Below are positions 1 through 8,597 of a DNA stretch of 64,000 nt, one piece after another. Source of the DNA: Pseudomonadota bacterium (GTDB lineage: Bacteria > Pseudomonadota > Gammaproteobacteria > Burkholderiales > Thiobacillaceae). The DNA lies in contig JAJZPR010000006.1 of the NCBI GenBank assembly GCA_021847835.1, forward strand, positions 1 through 64,000, written 5' to 3'. The position numbers and the translations under genes are program-made. The notes beneath the pieces are model-generated. The model saw only the letters and a program-made list of their open reading frames with translations. It had not been told where the DNA came from and did not search any database. The first letter of the stretch is position 1; each line of letters starts with the position of its first letter.

Positions 1-147
1 CCCTGATCCCTGATCCCTGATCCCTGATCCCTGATCCCTGATCCCTGATCCCTGATCCCTGATCCCTGATCCCTGATCCCTGATCCCTGATCCCTGATCC
101 CTGATCCCTGATCCCTGATCCCTGACCCCTGGCCCCTACCCCCTCAC
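1..147. repeat. CCCTGAT heptamer tandem array
   Basis: Seventeen perfect CCCTGAT units fill positions 1-119. Degenerate units follow (CCCTGAC, CCCTGGC, CCCTACC, CCCTCAC). The array runs into the 3' end of the minus-strand decarboxylase gene, so its stop codon (TAG, 136-138) and last codons lie inside degenerate units. It may extend beyond the window edge. Confidence 0.97.
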
Positions 148-2379
148 GCAGTCCACGTGGTATTTGACCCCTTCGCCGGTCTGCTCCTTGACCAGCCCGT
201 GGATGTCGGTTTCGAAGCCGGGGAATTTCTCGTTGAATTCGCGCGCGAATTGCAGGTAGCGCACGATGGTGCGGTTGAAGCGCTCGCCCGGAATCAGGAG
301 CGGGATGCCGGGCGGGTAAGGCGTCAGCAGCACGCTGGTGACGCGGCCTTCGAGCTGGTCGATCTCGACGCGGTCGATCTCGCGGTGCGCCATTTTCGCA
401 AACGCGTCCGAGGGCTTCATCGCCGGCTGCATCTCGGAGAGATACATTTCCGTGGTCAGGTGGGCGATGTCGTGCGCCTTGTAGATGCCGTGGATCTGGT
501 TGCACAGGTCCTTGAGACCGATGCGCTCGTAGCGCGGAAACTTGGCGACGAATTCGGGCAGCACGCGCCACAGCGGCTGGTTCTTGTCGTAGTCGTCCTT
601 GAACTGCTGCAGCTCGGTGACCATGGTGTTCCAGCGGCCCTTGGTGATGCCGATGGTGAACATGATGAAGAACGAGTACAGGCCGGTCTTCTCGACAATG
701 ATGCCGTGCTCGGCGAGGTACTTGGTGACGATGGCGGCGGGAATGCCCCAGTCGGCGAAATCGCCTTCCACGTCCAGTCCGGGCGTGATCACGGTGGCCT
801 TGATGGGGTCGAGCATATTGAAGCCTTCGGCGATGTTGCCGAAACCGTGCCAGTGCTCGCTGTCGCGGATGGTCCAGTCGGCGGCCTCGCCGATGCCCTC
901 TTCCGCCAGCTTCTCAGGCCCCCACACCTTGAACCACCAGGATTCACCGAGTTCCGCGTCGACCTTGCGCATGGCACGGCGGAAATCCAGCGCCTCGGCG
1001 ATGGACTCCTCCACCAGGGCGGTGCCGCCGGGCGGCTCCATCATCGCCGCGGCCACGTCGCACGAGGCGATGATGGCGTACTGCGGGCTGGTGGAAGTGT
1101 GCATGAGGTAGGCTTCGTTGAACACGTCGCGGTCGAGCCTGCGGGTCTCGGAATCCTGGATCAGGATCTGCGAGGCTTGGCTCAATCCCGCCAGCAGCTT
1201 GTGCGTGGACTGGGTGGAGAACACCATGGAGTCCTTGCAGCGCGGGCGGTCGCGGCCGATGGCATGCATGCCGCGGTAGTAGTCGTGGAAGGTGGCGTGC
1301 GGCAGCCAGGCTTCGTCGAAATGCAGGGTGTCGATCTTGCCGTCGAGCATTTCCTTGATGGCATCGACGTTGTAGACCACACCGTCATAGGTGCTCTGGG
1401 TAATGGTCAGGATGCGCGGCTTGCCCTTGGTCTTGCTCGCGAAGGGGTGCGCGGCGATTTTCTTCTCGATGTTCTCCCAGCGGAATTCCTCTTTCGGGAT
1501 CGGGCCGATGATGCCGTAGTGGTTGCGCGTCGGCGTCAGGAACACCGGGATCGCGCCGGTCATGGTGATGGCATGCAGGATGGACTTGTGGCAGTTGCGG
1601 TCCACCACCACGATGTCGCCCGGCGCCACCGTGGAATGCCACACCATCTTGTTGGAGGTGGAGGTGCCGTTGGTGACGAAGAACAGGTGGTCGCAGTTGA
1701 AGATGCGCGCGGCATTCAGTTCGGAAGCCGCCACCGGGCCGGTATGGTCGAGCAGCTGGCCGAGTTCCTCGACCGCGTTGCACACGTCGGCTCTGAGCAT
1801 GTTCTCGCCGAAGAACTGGTGGAACATCTGCCCTACCGGCGACTTCAGGAAGGCGACGCCGCCGGAGTGCCCCGGGCAGTGCCAGGAATAGGAGCCGTCC
1901 GCGGCGTAATGGGTGAGCGCGCGGAAGAACGGCGGCGGCAGCGAATCGAGGTAGGCGCGCGATTCGCGCACCACGTAGCGCGCGATGAACTCGGGCGTGT
2001 CCTCGTACATGTGAATGAAGCCGTGCAGCTCGCGCAGCACGTCGTTGGGGATGTGGCGCGAGGTGCGGGTTTCGCCGTACAGGAAAATCGGGATGTCGGC
2101 ATTGCGGAAACGGATTTCCTCGACGAAGGCGCGCAACGTGGAGACCGCCTGCTCCGCAAGATCCGGGCTGGAGAACTGCTCGTCGTCGATGGACAGGATG
2201 AAAGCGGAGGCGCGGCTTTGCTGCTGCGCGAACGAGGCCACGTCGCCGAAGCTGGTGACGCCCAGCACTTCCAGCCCTTCGCCCTCGATGGCCGTGGCCA
2301 GCGCGCGGATGCCGAGGCCGCTGGCGTTCTCGGAACGGAAGTCTTCGTCGATGATGACGACGGGGAAACGGAAGCGCAT
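136..2379 (-). CDS. Orn/Lys/Arg decarboxylase, PLP-dependent (fold type I)
   Basis: This 747-residue protein has the full length of the biodegradative-type arginine/lysine/ornithine decarboxylases. These release CO2 from a basic amino acid to give agmatine, cadaverine or putrescine in the cytoplasm. The first ~130 residues resemble the receiver-like wing domain. HCPGHSGG (167-174) opens the PLP core, HFDEAW (353-358) holds the Asp that contacts the PLP ring nitrogen, and STHKLLAG (391-398) carries the Schiff-base Lys394. A C-terminal domain follows. Substrate cannot be assigned from sequence alone. Its neighbours dcd and apbC, on the same strand, match a common betaproteobacterial order. The start is the ATG preceded by a heptamer array; no strong Shine-Dalgarno is seen. 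The C-terminal codons overlap degenerate CCCTGAT units. Confidence 0.9.
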   Translation of the reverse strand: MRFRFPVVIIDEDFRSENASGLGIRALATAIEGEGLEVLGVTSFGDVASFAQQQSRASAFILSIDDEQFSSPDLAEQAVSTLRAFVEEIRFRNADIPIFLYGETRTSRHIPNDVLRELHGFIHMYEDTPEFIARYVVRESRAYLDSLPPPFFRALTHYAADGSYSWHCPGHSGGVAFLKSPVGQMFHQFFGENMLRADVCNAVEELGQLLDHTGPVAASELNAARIFNCDHLFFVTNGTSTSNKMVWHSTVAPGDIVVVDRNCHKSILHAITMTGAIPVFLTPTRNHYGIIGPIPKEEFRWENIEKKIAAHPFASKTKGKPRILTITQSTYDGVVYNVDAIKEMLDGKIDTLHFDEAWLPHATFHDYYRGMHAIGRDRPRCKDSMVFSTQSTHKLLAGLSQASQILIQDSETRRLDRDVFNEAYLMHTSTSPQYAIIASCDVAAAMMEPPGGTALVEESIAEALDFRRAMRKVDAELGESWWFKVWGPEKLAEEGIGEAADWTIRDSEHWHGFGNIAEGFNMLDPIKATVITPGLDVEGDFADWGIPAAIVTKYLAEHGIIVEKTGLYSFFIMFTIGITKGRWNTMVTELQQFKDDYDKNQPLWRVLPEFVAKFPRYERIGLKDLCNQIHGIYKAHDIAHLTTEMYLSEMQPAMKPSDAFAKMAHREIDRVEIDQLEGRVTSVLLTPYPPGIPLLIPGERFNRTIVRYLQFAREFNEKFPGFETDIHGLVKEQTGEGVKYHVDCVRG

Positions 2380-2385
2380 GGCGTC

Positions 2386-2415
2386 AGTGAGGAGAGAGGA
2401 GTGAGGAGTGAGGAG
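2386..2415. repeat. GTGAGGA heptamer array before decarboxylase start
   Basis: Three to four imperfect units of GTGAGGA lie 7 nt from the decarboxylase start codon. On the gene's sense strand the array is pyrimidine-rich (CTCCTCA). It is inverted relative to the array after the dcd stop (2491-2517), so the spacer can fold back on itself. Confidence 0.85.
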
Positions 2416-2490
2416 CGGCCGTAACGGACGCGCAAAAATTAACCGCCATGGCCAGGCTCCCGTTCGTTAATCAAGACCGGCATTTTACCC

Positions 2491-2517
2491 ATAACTCCCA
2501 ACTCCTCACGCCTCACT
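2491..2517. repeat. Heptamer array abutting the dcd stop codon
   Basis: Imperfect ACTCCTC/GCCTCAC units run directly into the dcd stop (TAG, 2516-2518). On the dcd sense strand this reads TAGTGAGGCGTGAGGAG, i.e. purine-rich immediately after the stop codon. Confidence 0.8.
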
Positions 2518-3082
2518 ATATCTTCGGCAGGGTCACGCCGGTCTGCCCCTGGTACTTGCCGCCGCGGTCCTTGTACGAGGTTTCGCAGACTTCGTCGGAT
2601 TCCAGGAACAGCATCTGCGCCACGCCCTCGTTGGCGTAAATCCGCGCCGGCAGCGGCGTGGTGTTGGAGAACTCCAGGGTCACGTGGCCCTCCCACTCGG
2701 GTTCCAGCGGGGTGACGTTGACGATGATGCCGCAGCGCGCGTAGGTCGACTTGCCCAGGCAGATGGTCAAGACGTTGCGCGGAATGCGGAAGTACTCGAC
2801 CGTGCGTGCCAGCGCGAAGGAATTGGGCGGGATGATGCAGGAATCGCCCTTCACTTCGACGAAGGAATTGGGGTCGAAGGCCTTGGGGTCGACGATGGTG
2901 GTATTGATGTCGGTGAACAGCTTGAATTCGTTCGAGCAGCGCACGTCGTAGCCGTAGGACGAGGTGCCGTAGGAAACGATGCGGCGGCCGGCGACTTCCT
3001 TGACCTGGCCGGGCTCGAAAGGCTCGATCATGCCGTGGCTTTCGGCCATGCGGCGTATCCATTTGTCGGATTTGATGCTCAT
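2516..3082 (-). CDS. dcd: dCTP deaminase
   Basis: This 188-residue protein has the usual length of the homotrimeric dCTP deaminase, which converts dCTP to dUTP and ammonia and supplies the dUMP needed for thymidylate synthesis. Family segments are visible: [16 protein letters not shown] near residues 40-56, the substrate-binding stretch [20 protein letters not shown], and [17 protein letters not shown], which contains the catalytic Glu region. The ATG at 3082 begins [14 protein letters not shown], the typical N-terminus. It lies between apbC and the decarboxylase on the same strand, separated from each by spacers bearing inverted heptamer arrays. Confidence 0.96.
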   Translation of the reverse strand: MSIKSDKWIRRMAESHGMIEPFEPGQVKEVAGRRIVSYGTSSYGYDVRCSNEFKLFTDINTTIVDPKAFDPNSFVEVKGDSCIIPPNSFALARTVEYFRIPRNVLTICLGKSTYARCGIIVNVTPLEPEWEGHVTLEFSNTTPLPARIYANEGVAQMLFLESDEVCETSYKDRGGKYQGQTGVTLPKI

Positions 3083-3083
3083 A

Positions 3084-3110
3084 GAAGAGTTAGGAGTTAG
3101 GAGTTAGGAG
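3084..3110. repeat. TTAGGAG heptamer array before dcd start
   Basis: Three perfect TTAGGAG units lie 2 nt from the dcd start codon. They read CTCCTAA on the gene's sense strand. The array is inverted relative to the one following apbC (3129-3168) in the same 82-bp spacer. Confidence 0.92.
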
Positions 3111-3128
3111 AATTCTACACCCCAGATT

Positions 3129-3168
3129 CCTACTCCTTACGCCTCACTCCTCACTCCTCACGCCTCAC
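3129..3168. repeat. CTCCTCA heptamer array supplying the apbC stop codon
   Basis: About five units of CTCCTCA/CGCCTCA. On the apbC sense strand the array reads TGAGGCGTGAGGAGTGAGG, and the first TGA is the apbC stop codon itself (3165-3167). A stop codon therefore sits inside the repeat. Confidence 0.9.
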
Positions 3169-4250
3169 GTATTTTGAATCACGATATTGGGGAACTTGCT
3201 GGTGTGGTCCACCGCCGACTCGCCGATCTTGACCGCCACGCGGCGGGCGATCTGGCGGTAGATGTCGGCAATGCGCGACTCCGGGGCCGCCACCACGGTG
3301 GGCTTGCCGGCGTCGGTCTCCTCGCGGATCTGGATGTCCAGCGGCAGGGCGCCGAGGAATTCGACGTTGTAGTCCTTGCACATCCGCTCGCCGCCGCCTT
3401 CGCCGAAGATGCGCTCTTCGTGGCCGCACTTCGAGCAAATGTGCAGGCTCATGTTCTCGACCATGCCCATGATGGGAATGCCGACTTTCTCGAACATCTT
3501 CAGGCCCTTGCGCGCATCGATCAGCGCGATGTCCTGCGGGGTGGTCACGATCACGGCACCGGTCACCGGCACGCGCTGGGCCAGGGTGAGCTGCACGTCG
3601 CCGGTGCCCGGCGGCATGTCCACCACCAGGTAGTCGACGTCCTTCCAGTTGGTGTCGTTCAGCAGTTGTTCCAGCGCCTGGGTCACCATGGGGCCGCGCC
3701 ACACCATGGGGGTGTCGGGGTCGATCATGAAGCCGATGGACATGGCCTGGATGCCGTGGCCCATCATGGGCTCCAGGGTCTTGCCGTCGGCGGATTCGGG
3801 ACGGCCGGTGATGCCCAGCATCATGGGCTGGGACGGGCCGTAGATGTCGGCGTCGAGCATGGCCACGCTGGCGCCTTCGGCGGCCAGGGCCAGGGCCAGG
3901 TTGACCGCCGTGGTGGACTTGCCCACGCCGCCCTTGCCGGAGGCCACGGCGATGATGTTCTTGATGCCGGGGACCAGCTTCACGCCCTTCTGCACGCTGT
4001 GCGACACGATCTTGAAGCTCACGTTGGCGGTGGCGCTGGCAGCGCCGGCAGCCTTGAGCTTGTCCTCGACCATGGCCTTGATGCCGGCGATCTGGCTCTT
4101 GGCCGGATAGCCCAGCATGATATCGACCGAAACGGTGTCGCCGTCCACCTTGATGCCCTTCACGGACTTGGTGGAAACGAAGTCCTTTTTCGTGTTCGGA
4201 TCGATCAGTTCCTTGAGGGCGGACTGAACCTGCTGTTCGGTAAGTGCCAT
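3165..4250 (-). CDS. apbC: Iron-sulfur cluster carrier protein ApbC (Mrp family P-loop ATPase)
   Basis: This 361-residue protein matches the Mrp/ApbC family, cytoplasmic ATPases that bind and transfer Fe-S clusters to apoproteins. An N-terminal MIP18/DUF59-like domain (residues 1-~85) precedes the deviant Walker A GKGGVGKST, then DADIYGPSQP and DMPPGTGD. The C-terminal CSKCG (CxxC) is the cluster-binding pair. The start begins MALTEQQVQSALKELI. Neighbouring Fe-S clients in this window include the SoeA and SoeB subunits. A good sigma70-like promoter lies at 4293-4321. The stop codon is contributed by a heptamer repeat. Confidence 0.95.
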   Translation of the reverse strand: MALTEQQVQSALKELIDPNTKKDFVSTKSVKGIKVDGDTVSVDIMLGYPAKSQIAGIKAMVEDKLKAAGAASATANVSFKIVSHSVQKGVKLVPGIKNIIAVASGKGGVGKSTTAVNLALALAAEGASVAMLDADIYGPSQPMMLGITGRPESADGKTLEPMMGHGIQAMSIGFMIDPDTPMVWRGPMVTQALEQLLNDTNWKDVDYLVVDMPPGTGDVQLTLAQRVPVTGAVIVTTPQDIALIDARKGLKMFEKVGIPIMGMVENMSLHICSKCGHEERIFGEGGGERMCKDYNVEFLGALPLDIQIREETDAGKPTVVAAPESRIADIYRQIARRVAVKIGESAVDHTSKFPNIVIQNT

Positions 4251-4292
4251 TTTAGAGTTTGCTCCAGAAAAAATACCTGATTAATTTGCTCA

Positions 4293-4321
4293 AGTATATC
4301 GACTTGGCTCGGCCAAGGCAA
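4293..4321 (-). promoter_or_regulatory. Predicted apbC promoter with dyad in the spacer
   Basis: On the minus strand TTGCCT (-35, 4316-4321) and TATACT (-10, 4293-4298) are separated by exactly 17 nt, about 43 nt upstream of the apbC ATG. A perfect dyad CTTGGC-TCG-GCCAAG (4303-4317) occupies the spacer, and CAAGT-N6-ACTTG (4291-4306) overlaps the -10. Promoter match and dyads are seen directly; a bound regulator is inference. Confidence 0.55.
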
Positions 4322-4354
4322 TATTAGAAAACCTTTATTATGCAGCCACGGCAA

Positions 4355-4377
4355 CAAAAAAGCGGCTTGGCGGCCGC
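4355..4377 (-). terminator. Rho-independent terminator after the rppH-associated small gene
   Basis: On the minus strand GCGGC, a 6-nt loop and GCCGC (4362-4377) are followed by a run of six T (4356-4361). This lies 23 nt past the stop of the small unknown gene and separates it from apbC. Confidence 0.7.
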
Positions 4378-4399
4378 CTTCGTCCGTGTGCGAGCCCGG

Positions 4400-4705
4400 C
4401 TAGCGCGTGTTGTGCGCCACCAGCACCGCCTCGGGAAACTGCTGGCGAATGGCGCTGACGATCTCCAGCATGAGCCCGGCGCGGTAGCGATGCGACACCC
4501 ACAACAGGTTCAGCTTCAGATCCATGTTGGCGAACACGACTTCCTGGTGCCGGTTCAGCACGCCTGCGATCCAGCTCTGCGCGCGGCCAATGTAGGCAGG
4601 CTGCTGCATTTTCAGGCGCGGGATCAGCACCATGAAATCGCACAACAGCTTGCCGGATTCATCCCTGGTCGGCGCGAGCTTCCACAAGGGCACACCGGGC
4701 TGCAT
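4400..4705 (-). CDS. Conserved-looking small protein of unknown function downstream of rppH
   Basis: I do not recognise the family. The 101-residue product from ATG 4705 (MQPGVPLWKLAPTRDES) is basic and carries mixed alpha/beta-like text, for example FVLIPRLKMQQPAYIGRAQS-type and VFANMDLKLNLLWVSHRYR-type segments, with no signal peptide or membrane helix. It starts 25 nt after the rppH stop, is on the same strand, and ends just before a good terminator, which supports a real second gene of the rppH transcript. An alternative in-frame ATG at 4768 would overlap the rppH 3' end and give 122 residues. No strong ribosome-binding site decides between them. Its amino-acid composition looks like a real protein, unlike the Ser/Arg-rich frame further upstream. 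Confidence 0.6.
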   Translation of the reverse strand: MQPGVPLWKLAPTRDESGKLLCDFMVLIPRLKMQQPAYIGRAQSWIAGVLNRHQEVVFANMDLKLNLLWVSHRYRAGLMLEIVSAIRQQFPEAVLVAHNTR

Positions 4706-4730
4706 GGGCAGCCCGATACGGGGCAGCCGC

Positions 4731-5294
4731 TCAGACTGCGGGCTCCTTGATGGCCTGGGCCGGTTCATGCCTGGCGGTTCGCTGTTCGTCGCGCTCGGGC
4801 CGGCGGCGCTGAAAGCGCGCATCCCGGCGCAGAAAATGCTCGAGCTCTTCCAGCGCCGAACGGTAGACATCGCGCTTGAATTCGACCACCGTCTCAAGCT
4901 CGATCCAGTAGTCGCTCCAGCGCCAGGCGTCGAACTCGGGATGGCTGCTGGCGCGCAGGCTGACGTCGCAGTCGCGCCCGGTGAGCCTGAGCAGGAACCA
5001 GATCTGCTTCTGCCCGCGGTAGATGCCCCGGTTGTCGCGCCGCGTCCATTGGCTGGGCACGTCATAGCGCAGCCAGTTGCGGGTGCGGCCCAGAATGCGC
5101 ACATGCTCGGGAAGCAGGCCGACTTCCTCGTTCAGCTCGCGATACATGGCCTGCTCGGGCGATTCCCCGGGCTGGATGCCGCCCTGGGGAAACTGCCAGG
5201 CGTGCTGATTGATGCGCTTGGCCCAGAACACCTGGTTTCTGGTGTTGCACAAAATAATGCCGACGTTGGGGCGGTAGCCGTCACGGTCGATCAT
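4731..5294 (-). CDS. rppH: RNA pyrophosphohydrolase (Nudix)
   Basis: RppH removes pyrophosphate from the 5' triphosphate end of mRNAs and so triggers 5'-end-dependent decay. The 187-residue protein begins [17 protein letters not shown], nearly the canonical N-terminus, and has [12 protein letters not shown] and [10 protein letters not shown], which together form the Nudix box G-x5-E-x7-REUxEExGU. I chose ATG 5294, preceded by GGAAAGG, over the TTG at 5315, which would add seven uncharacteristic residues. The tail beyond residue ~165 ([18 protein letters not shown]) is variable. The next gene on the strand is a small unknown. Confidence 0.95.
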   Translation of the reverse strand: MIDRDGYRPNVGIILCNTRNQVFWAKRINQHAWQFPQGGIQPGESPEQAMYRELNEEVGLLPEHVRILGRTRNWLRYDVPSQWTRRDNRGIYRGQKQIWFLLRLTGRDCDVSLRASSHPEFDAWRWSDYWIELETVVEFKRDVYRSALEELEHFLRRDARFQRRRPERDEQRTARHEPAQAIKEPAV

Positions 5295-5397
5295 CGCCGC
5301 CACCTTTCCAATCAATTAATCTCTAATCGCATTGTTCCACACCACCGGAAAAATGCAACCGGAAAAGGAGGTGAAATATGGCCGCAAGCCTTGATTT

Positions 5398-6180
5398 TCA
5401 ATGGCTTTTGTCCAGCAATGGCGCCACTGCGTCGGCCCAGCGCAGTTCGCGCTTGAAGGTCGCGAAATCCAGGCCCCATTTTTTGGAAAGCTTGTCGATT
5501 TCCGCCCGCGCAAGCCTTGCGGGCCCCTCATCGTCGGCCAGCGCGAAGGCGATGACATTGCTCTTGCCCATCACCGGCAGCCAGGCGACCTGGCCGTCGA
5601 AGGCCGCGACCAGGCGGGAAAACCAGGTGACGAATTCGGGATCGCGCCCCCACAGGTTGACCACCAGCACGCCCCCCGGCCTCAGGGCACGGCGGCAGGC
5701 CTGGTAGAACGCCAGCGAAGCCAGCGCCTCCACCTGGTTGCCGGCATCGAAGCCGTCGAGCAGGATGGCGTCGGCGCTGGCCGGATGCGCCGGCACGTAG
5801 GCCGCCCCGTCCTCAACCAGCACGCGCAGATGCTCATCGTCCTCGGGCAGGAAGAAATGGCTGCGCGCCGCCGCCACCACCTGGGGCGAAATCTCCACCG
5901 CGGTGATGCGTGTCTGCGGGCGGTGCTTGCGGATGAACTTGGCGAGCGAGCCGCCGCCCAGGCCGATCATCAAGACCTCGTCCGGCCCCGCGCGGAACAG
6001 CAGGCAGGCCATCATCGCCCGGGTGTAGGCCAGCTCCAGGTCCCAGGGCCGGGAAATGCGCATGGCGCTCTGGATGGCCTGGGTGCCCAGTTGCAGTTGC
6101 CGGATGCCGCGCGACTCGGTGACTTCCACGGTCGTGTCGGGGCTGACGGATTTGGCGAGGCGTTTGGAGAACAGGCGCAT
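5398..6180 (-). CDS. Spermidine synthase-like SAM-fold methyltransferase-type protein
   Basis: The 260-residue product starts at ATG 6180 (MRLFSKRLAKSVSPDTTVEV). The frame stays open far upstream, but that part is antisense to proS and not credible. It has the polyamine-aminopropyltransferase Rossmann core: LMIGLGGGSLAKF (SAM-binding glycine loop), ITAVEISP (acidic residue for the ribose), VLVEDGAAYV and DAILLDGFD. It is shorter than true SpeE (about 285) and lacks the typical N-terminal beta-domain. Many such proteins are annotated spermidine synthase-like without proven aminopropyl transfer, so substrate is unresolved. It is divergent from proS, with a heptamer array at its 5' side. Confidence 0.75.
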   Translation of the reverse strand: MRLFSKRLAKSVSPDTTVEVTESRGIRQLQLGTQAIQSAMRISRPWDLELAYTRAMMACLLFRAGPDEVLMIGLGGGSLAKFIRKHRPQTRITAVEISPQVVAAARSHFFLPEDDEHLRVLVEDGAAYVPAHPASADAILLDGFDAGNQVEALASLAFYQACRRALRPGGVLVVNLWGRDPEFVTWFSRLVAAFDGQVAWLPVMGKSNVIAFALADDEGPARLARAEIDKLSKKWGLDFATFKRELRWADAVAPLLDKSH

Positions 6181-6183
6181 TGT

Positions 6184-6212
6184 CAGTGAGGCGTGAGGAG
6201 TGAGGCGTAAGG
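6184..6212. repeat. Heptamer array between spermidine-synthase-like gene and proS
   Basis: Four imperfect GTGAGGC/GTGAGGA/GTAAGG units. The array is pyrimidine-rich on the sense strand of the minus gene whose start it precedes, and ends 1 nt before the proS -10 element. Confidence 0.8.
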
Positions 6213-6240
6213 TAAAATCGCGGTTTTCCGATTTTAACCG
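6213..6240 (+). promoter_or_regulatory. proS -10 element with adjoining dyad
   Basis: TAAAAT (6213-6218) is followed after 2 nt by CGGTT-N10-AACCG (6221-6240), ending 9 nt before the ATG. The same arrangement of -10 hexamer, short GC-rich step and 5-bp arms with a 10-nt centre precedes valS and alaS. No convincing -35 was assigned. Confidence 0.45.
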
Positions 6241-6249
6241 ACCGTCATC

Positions 6250-7959
6250 ATGCGTCTTTCGCAGTTTTTCCTCTCCACCAGCAAGGAAGCGCCCGCCGAG
6301 GCCGAACTGGTTTCCCACAAGCTCATGCTGCGCGCCGGCATGATCCGCCGCCTCGGCTCGGGACTCTATTCCTGGATGCCGCTGGGCCTGCGCGTGCTGA
6401 GGAAAGTCGAGGCCATCGTGCGCCAGGAAATGAACAAGGCCGGCGCGGTGGAGCTGTTCATGCCCGCGGTGCAGCCCGCCGAACTGTGGCAGGAATCGGG
6501 GCGCTGGGCGGTGTTCGGCCCGCAGATGCTGAAAATCAAGGACCGCCACGAGCGCGACTTCTGCTTCGGCCCCACCCACGAGGAAGTCATCACCGACATC
6601 GCGCGCAAGGAAATCCGCAGCTATCGCCAGCTGCCGGTGAACTTCTACCAGATCCAGACCAAGTTCCGCGACGAAATCCGCCCGCGCTTCGGCGTCATGC
6701 GCGCGCGCGAATTCCTGATGAAGGACGCCTATTCCTTCCACAGCAGTTTCGAGGACCTGCAGCGCGAATACCGCAACATGTACGAGACCTACACGCGCAT
6801 CTTCACCCGCCTGGGCCTGAAGTTCCGCGCCGTGGCTGCCGACACCGGCGCCATCGGCGGTTCCGGCTCGCACGAATTCCACGTGCTGGCCGATTCCGGC
6901 GAGGACGCGCTGGCCTATTGCCCGAACTCCGACTATGCCGCCAACGTCGAGCTGGCCGAGGCGCTGGCGCCAAACAGTGCCCGCCCCGCTCCCGCAGCCG
7001 CGATGGAAAAAGTCTACACGCCCGGTCAGCACAGCATCGACGAAGTCAGCGCCTTCCTCAAAATCGAACCCAGCCGCATGGTGAAGACCCTCATCGTCGA
7101 GGGCAATGACGGTCCCGTGGCCCTGTTGCTGCGCGGAGACCACCAGTTGAACGAGGTGAAGGCCGCCAAGCTCGAGCAGTTGCCCGACGAAGTCCGCCTG
7201 GCCCCGGATGCCGTGGTGCGCGAAATCGCCGGCGCCGCCCCCGGCTCGGTCGGGCCGGTCGGCTTGGACATCCCGGTGCTGGCCGACCGCGCACTGATGA
7301 ATCTCGCCGACTTCGTCTGCGGCGCCAACGACACCGGCTTCCATTACACCGGCGTCAACTTCGGGCGCGACCTGCCGGAACCTCTGTTCGTCGATCTCCG
7401 CAACGTCGTGGCCGGCGACCCCAGCCCCGACGGCAAAGGCAGCCTGGAACTGTGCCGCGGCATCGAGGTCGGACACGTGTTCCAGCTGCGCACCAAGTAT
7501 TCGGAAGCCCTGTCCGCGACCTTCCTCGACGAGCAGGGCAAATCCCAGGTCATGGAGATGGGCTGCTACGGCATCGGCGTCTCGCGCGTGGTAGCAGCGG
7601 CCATCGAGCAGAACCACGACGACCGCGGCATCATCTGGCCCGAGTCCATGGCGCCCTTCGCCGTGGTCATCACGCCCATCGGCTATCACAAGAGCGAGCA
7701 GGTGAAACAGGCAGCCGACAAGCTATACCAGGAACTGGGCACGGCCGGCGTGGACGTGCTGCTGGATGATCGTGATGAAAGGCCGGGCGTGATGTTCGCC
7801 GACGCCGAACTGATCGGCATTCCGCACCGCGTCACCCTCGGCGAGCGCGGCCTCAAGGACGGCATGGCGGAATACCTGCCGCGGCGCGAAAGTTCGGCGC
7901 GGAATGTGCCGTTAAGTGAAATAGCCGGGCTTTTGCTGGACGCCCTGAAAACCGCATGA
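6250..7959 (+). CDS. proS: Proline--tRNA ligase (bacterial type, with editing insertion)
   Basis: ProS charges tRNA-Pro. At 569 residues it is the normal bacterial-type length. It begins [19 protein letters not shown]. Class II motifs are visible: motif 1 around [19 protein letters not shown], motif 2 [21 protein letters not shown], and motif 3 [17 protein letters not shown]. The ~180-residue insertion between motifs 2 and 3, which removes mischarged Ala, is present. The C-terminal anticodon-binding domain runs from about residue 475. The 3' end overlaps the next gene by 4 nt (ATGA), suggesting translational coupling. Confidence 0.97.
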   Translation: MRLSQFFLSTSKEAPAEAELVSHKLMLRAGMIRRLGSGLYSWMPLGLRVLRKVEAIVRQEMNKAGAVELFMPAVQPAELWQESGRWAVFGPQMLKIKDRHERDFCFGPTHEEVITDIARKEIRSYRQLPVNFYQIQTKFRDEIRPRFGVMRAREFLMKDAYSFHSSFEDLQREYRNMYETYTRIFTRLGLKFRAVAADTGAIGGSGSHEFHVLADSGEDALAYCPNSDYAANVELAEALAPNSARPAPAAAMEKVYTPGQHSIDEVSAFLKIEPSRMVKTLIVEGNDGPVALLLRGDHQLNEVKAAKLEQLPDEVRLAPDAVVREIAGAAPGSVGPVGLDIPVLADRALMNLADFVCGANDTGFHYTGVNFGRDLPEPLFVDLRNVVAGDPSPDGKGSLELCRGIEVGHVFQLRTKYSEALSATFLDEQGKSQVMEMGCYGIGVSRVVAAAIEQNHDDRGIIWPESMAPFAVVITPIGYHKSEQVKQAADKLYQELGTAGVDVLLDDRDERPGVMFADAELIGIPHRVTLGERGLKDGMAEYLPRRESSARNVPLSEIAGLLLDALKTA

Positions 7960-8579
7960 AACGACTGACGACCGCAAAACTGACCCTCGCCGCCCTGCTT
8001 CTGGGCGCGGCAGGGGCGGCTTTTGCCGGCGGGCAGTTGTACGAGCCGATGTCGGCCTCGGCCCGCGCCTACCTGTCCAAGTCGCTGGCCGATGTGGCCG
8101 TGACCCAGGTTTCGGTGCTGAAGGCGCCCGCGGCCCAGGCCTGGCTCAATGAAATGTCGAAACGTCTCGCCAGGCGCATGCCGGACGAGGCCGAGCGCCT
8201 GGAATTCCTGCAAACCCTGTATTACGAAGCCACCCGCGCCGGGCTCGACCCCGAACTGATGCTGGGGCTGATCCAGGTCGAAAGCGGCTTCAAGAAATAC
8301 GCGGTGTCGCCGGTGGGCGCCCGCGGCTACACCCAGGTCATGCCGTTCTGGCTCAAGGTGATCGGCACGCCGGACCACAACCTGTTCCAGCTGCGCACCA
8401 ATCTGCGCTATGGCGCCCTCATCCTTCGCCACTACATCGACATCGAGAAGGGCGACCTTTTCCGCGCCCTGGGCCGCTACAACGGCAGCCTCGGCCGCGC
8501 CGAGTACCCGACCCTGGTGGTCAACGCCTGGCAGAAGAACTGGCGCTATACCCCGCCCGCCAGGACGGCCGGGCTGTAA
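7956..8579 (+). CDS. Lytic transglycosylase, SLT domain
   Basis: The 207-residue periplasmic protein has a cleavable signal peptide ([24 protein letters not shown]). It then carries a soluble lytic transglycosylase domain that cleaves peptidoglycan between MurNAc and GlcNAc. The catalytic Glu is in LIQVESGF (Glu109), followed by [17 protein letters not shown], the conserved Gly-Leu/Tyr-Met-Gln equivalent region, and LGRYNGSLG, which matches the substrate-binding AYNxG motif. It overlaps proS by 4 nt. Its specific cell-wall role is not shown. Confidence 0.88.
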   Translation: MKRLTTAKLTLAALLLGAAGAAFAGGQLYEPMSASARAYLSKSLADVAVTQVSVLKAPAAQAWLNEMSKRLARRMPDEAERLEFLQTLYYEATRAGLDPELMLGLIQVESGFKKYAVSPVGARGYTQVMPFWLKVIGTPDHNLFQLRTNLRYGALILRHYIDIEKGDLFRALGRYNGSLGRAEYPTLVVNAWQKNWRYTPPARTAGL

Positions 8580-8597
8580 GCACTAACTGCGCAAGCC

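Noticed and set aside
1-147. CRISPR array
   Set aside because: The unit is 7 bp with no spacers and there are no cas genes.
157-2424. Long plus-strand frame antisense to the decarboxylase
   Set aside because: The minus strand has full family motifs; the plus frame is a GC-rich mirror with no recognisable domain.
2386-3168. Heptamer pairs as rho-independent terminators
   Set aside because: The stems lack U-runs and are imperfect; they could still fold but do not fit terminators.
6190-7689. Upstream part of the minus frame that continues from the spermidine-synthase-like gene
   Set aside because: It is antisense to proS. The family N-terminus and a suitable ATG occur at 6180.
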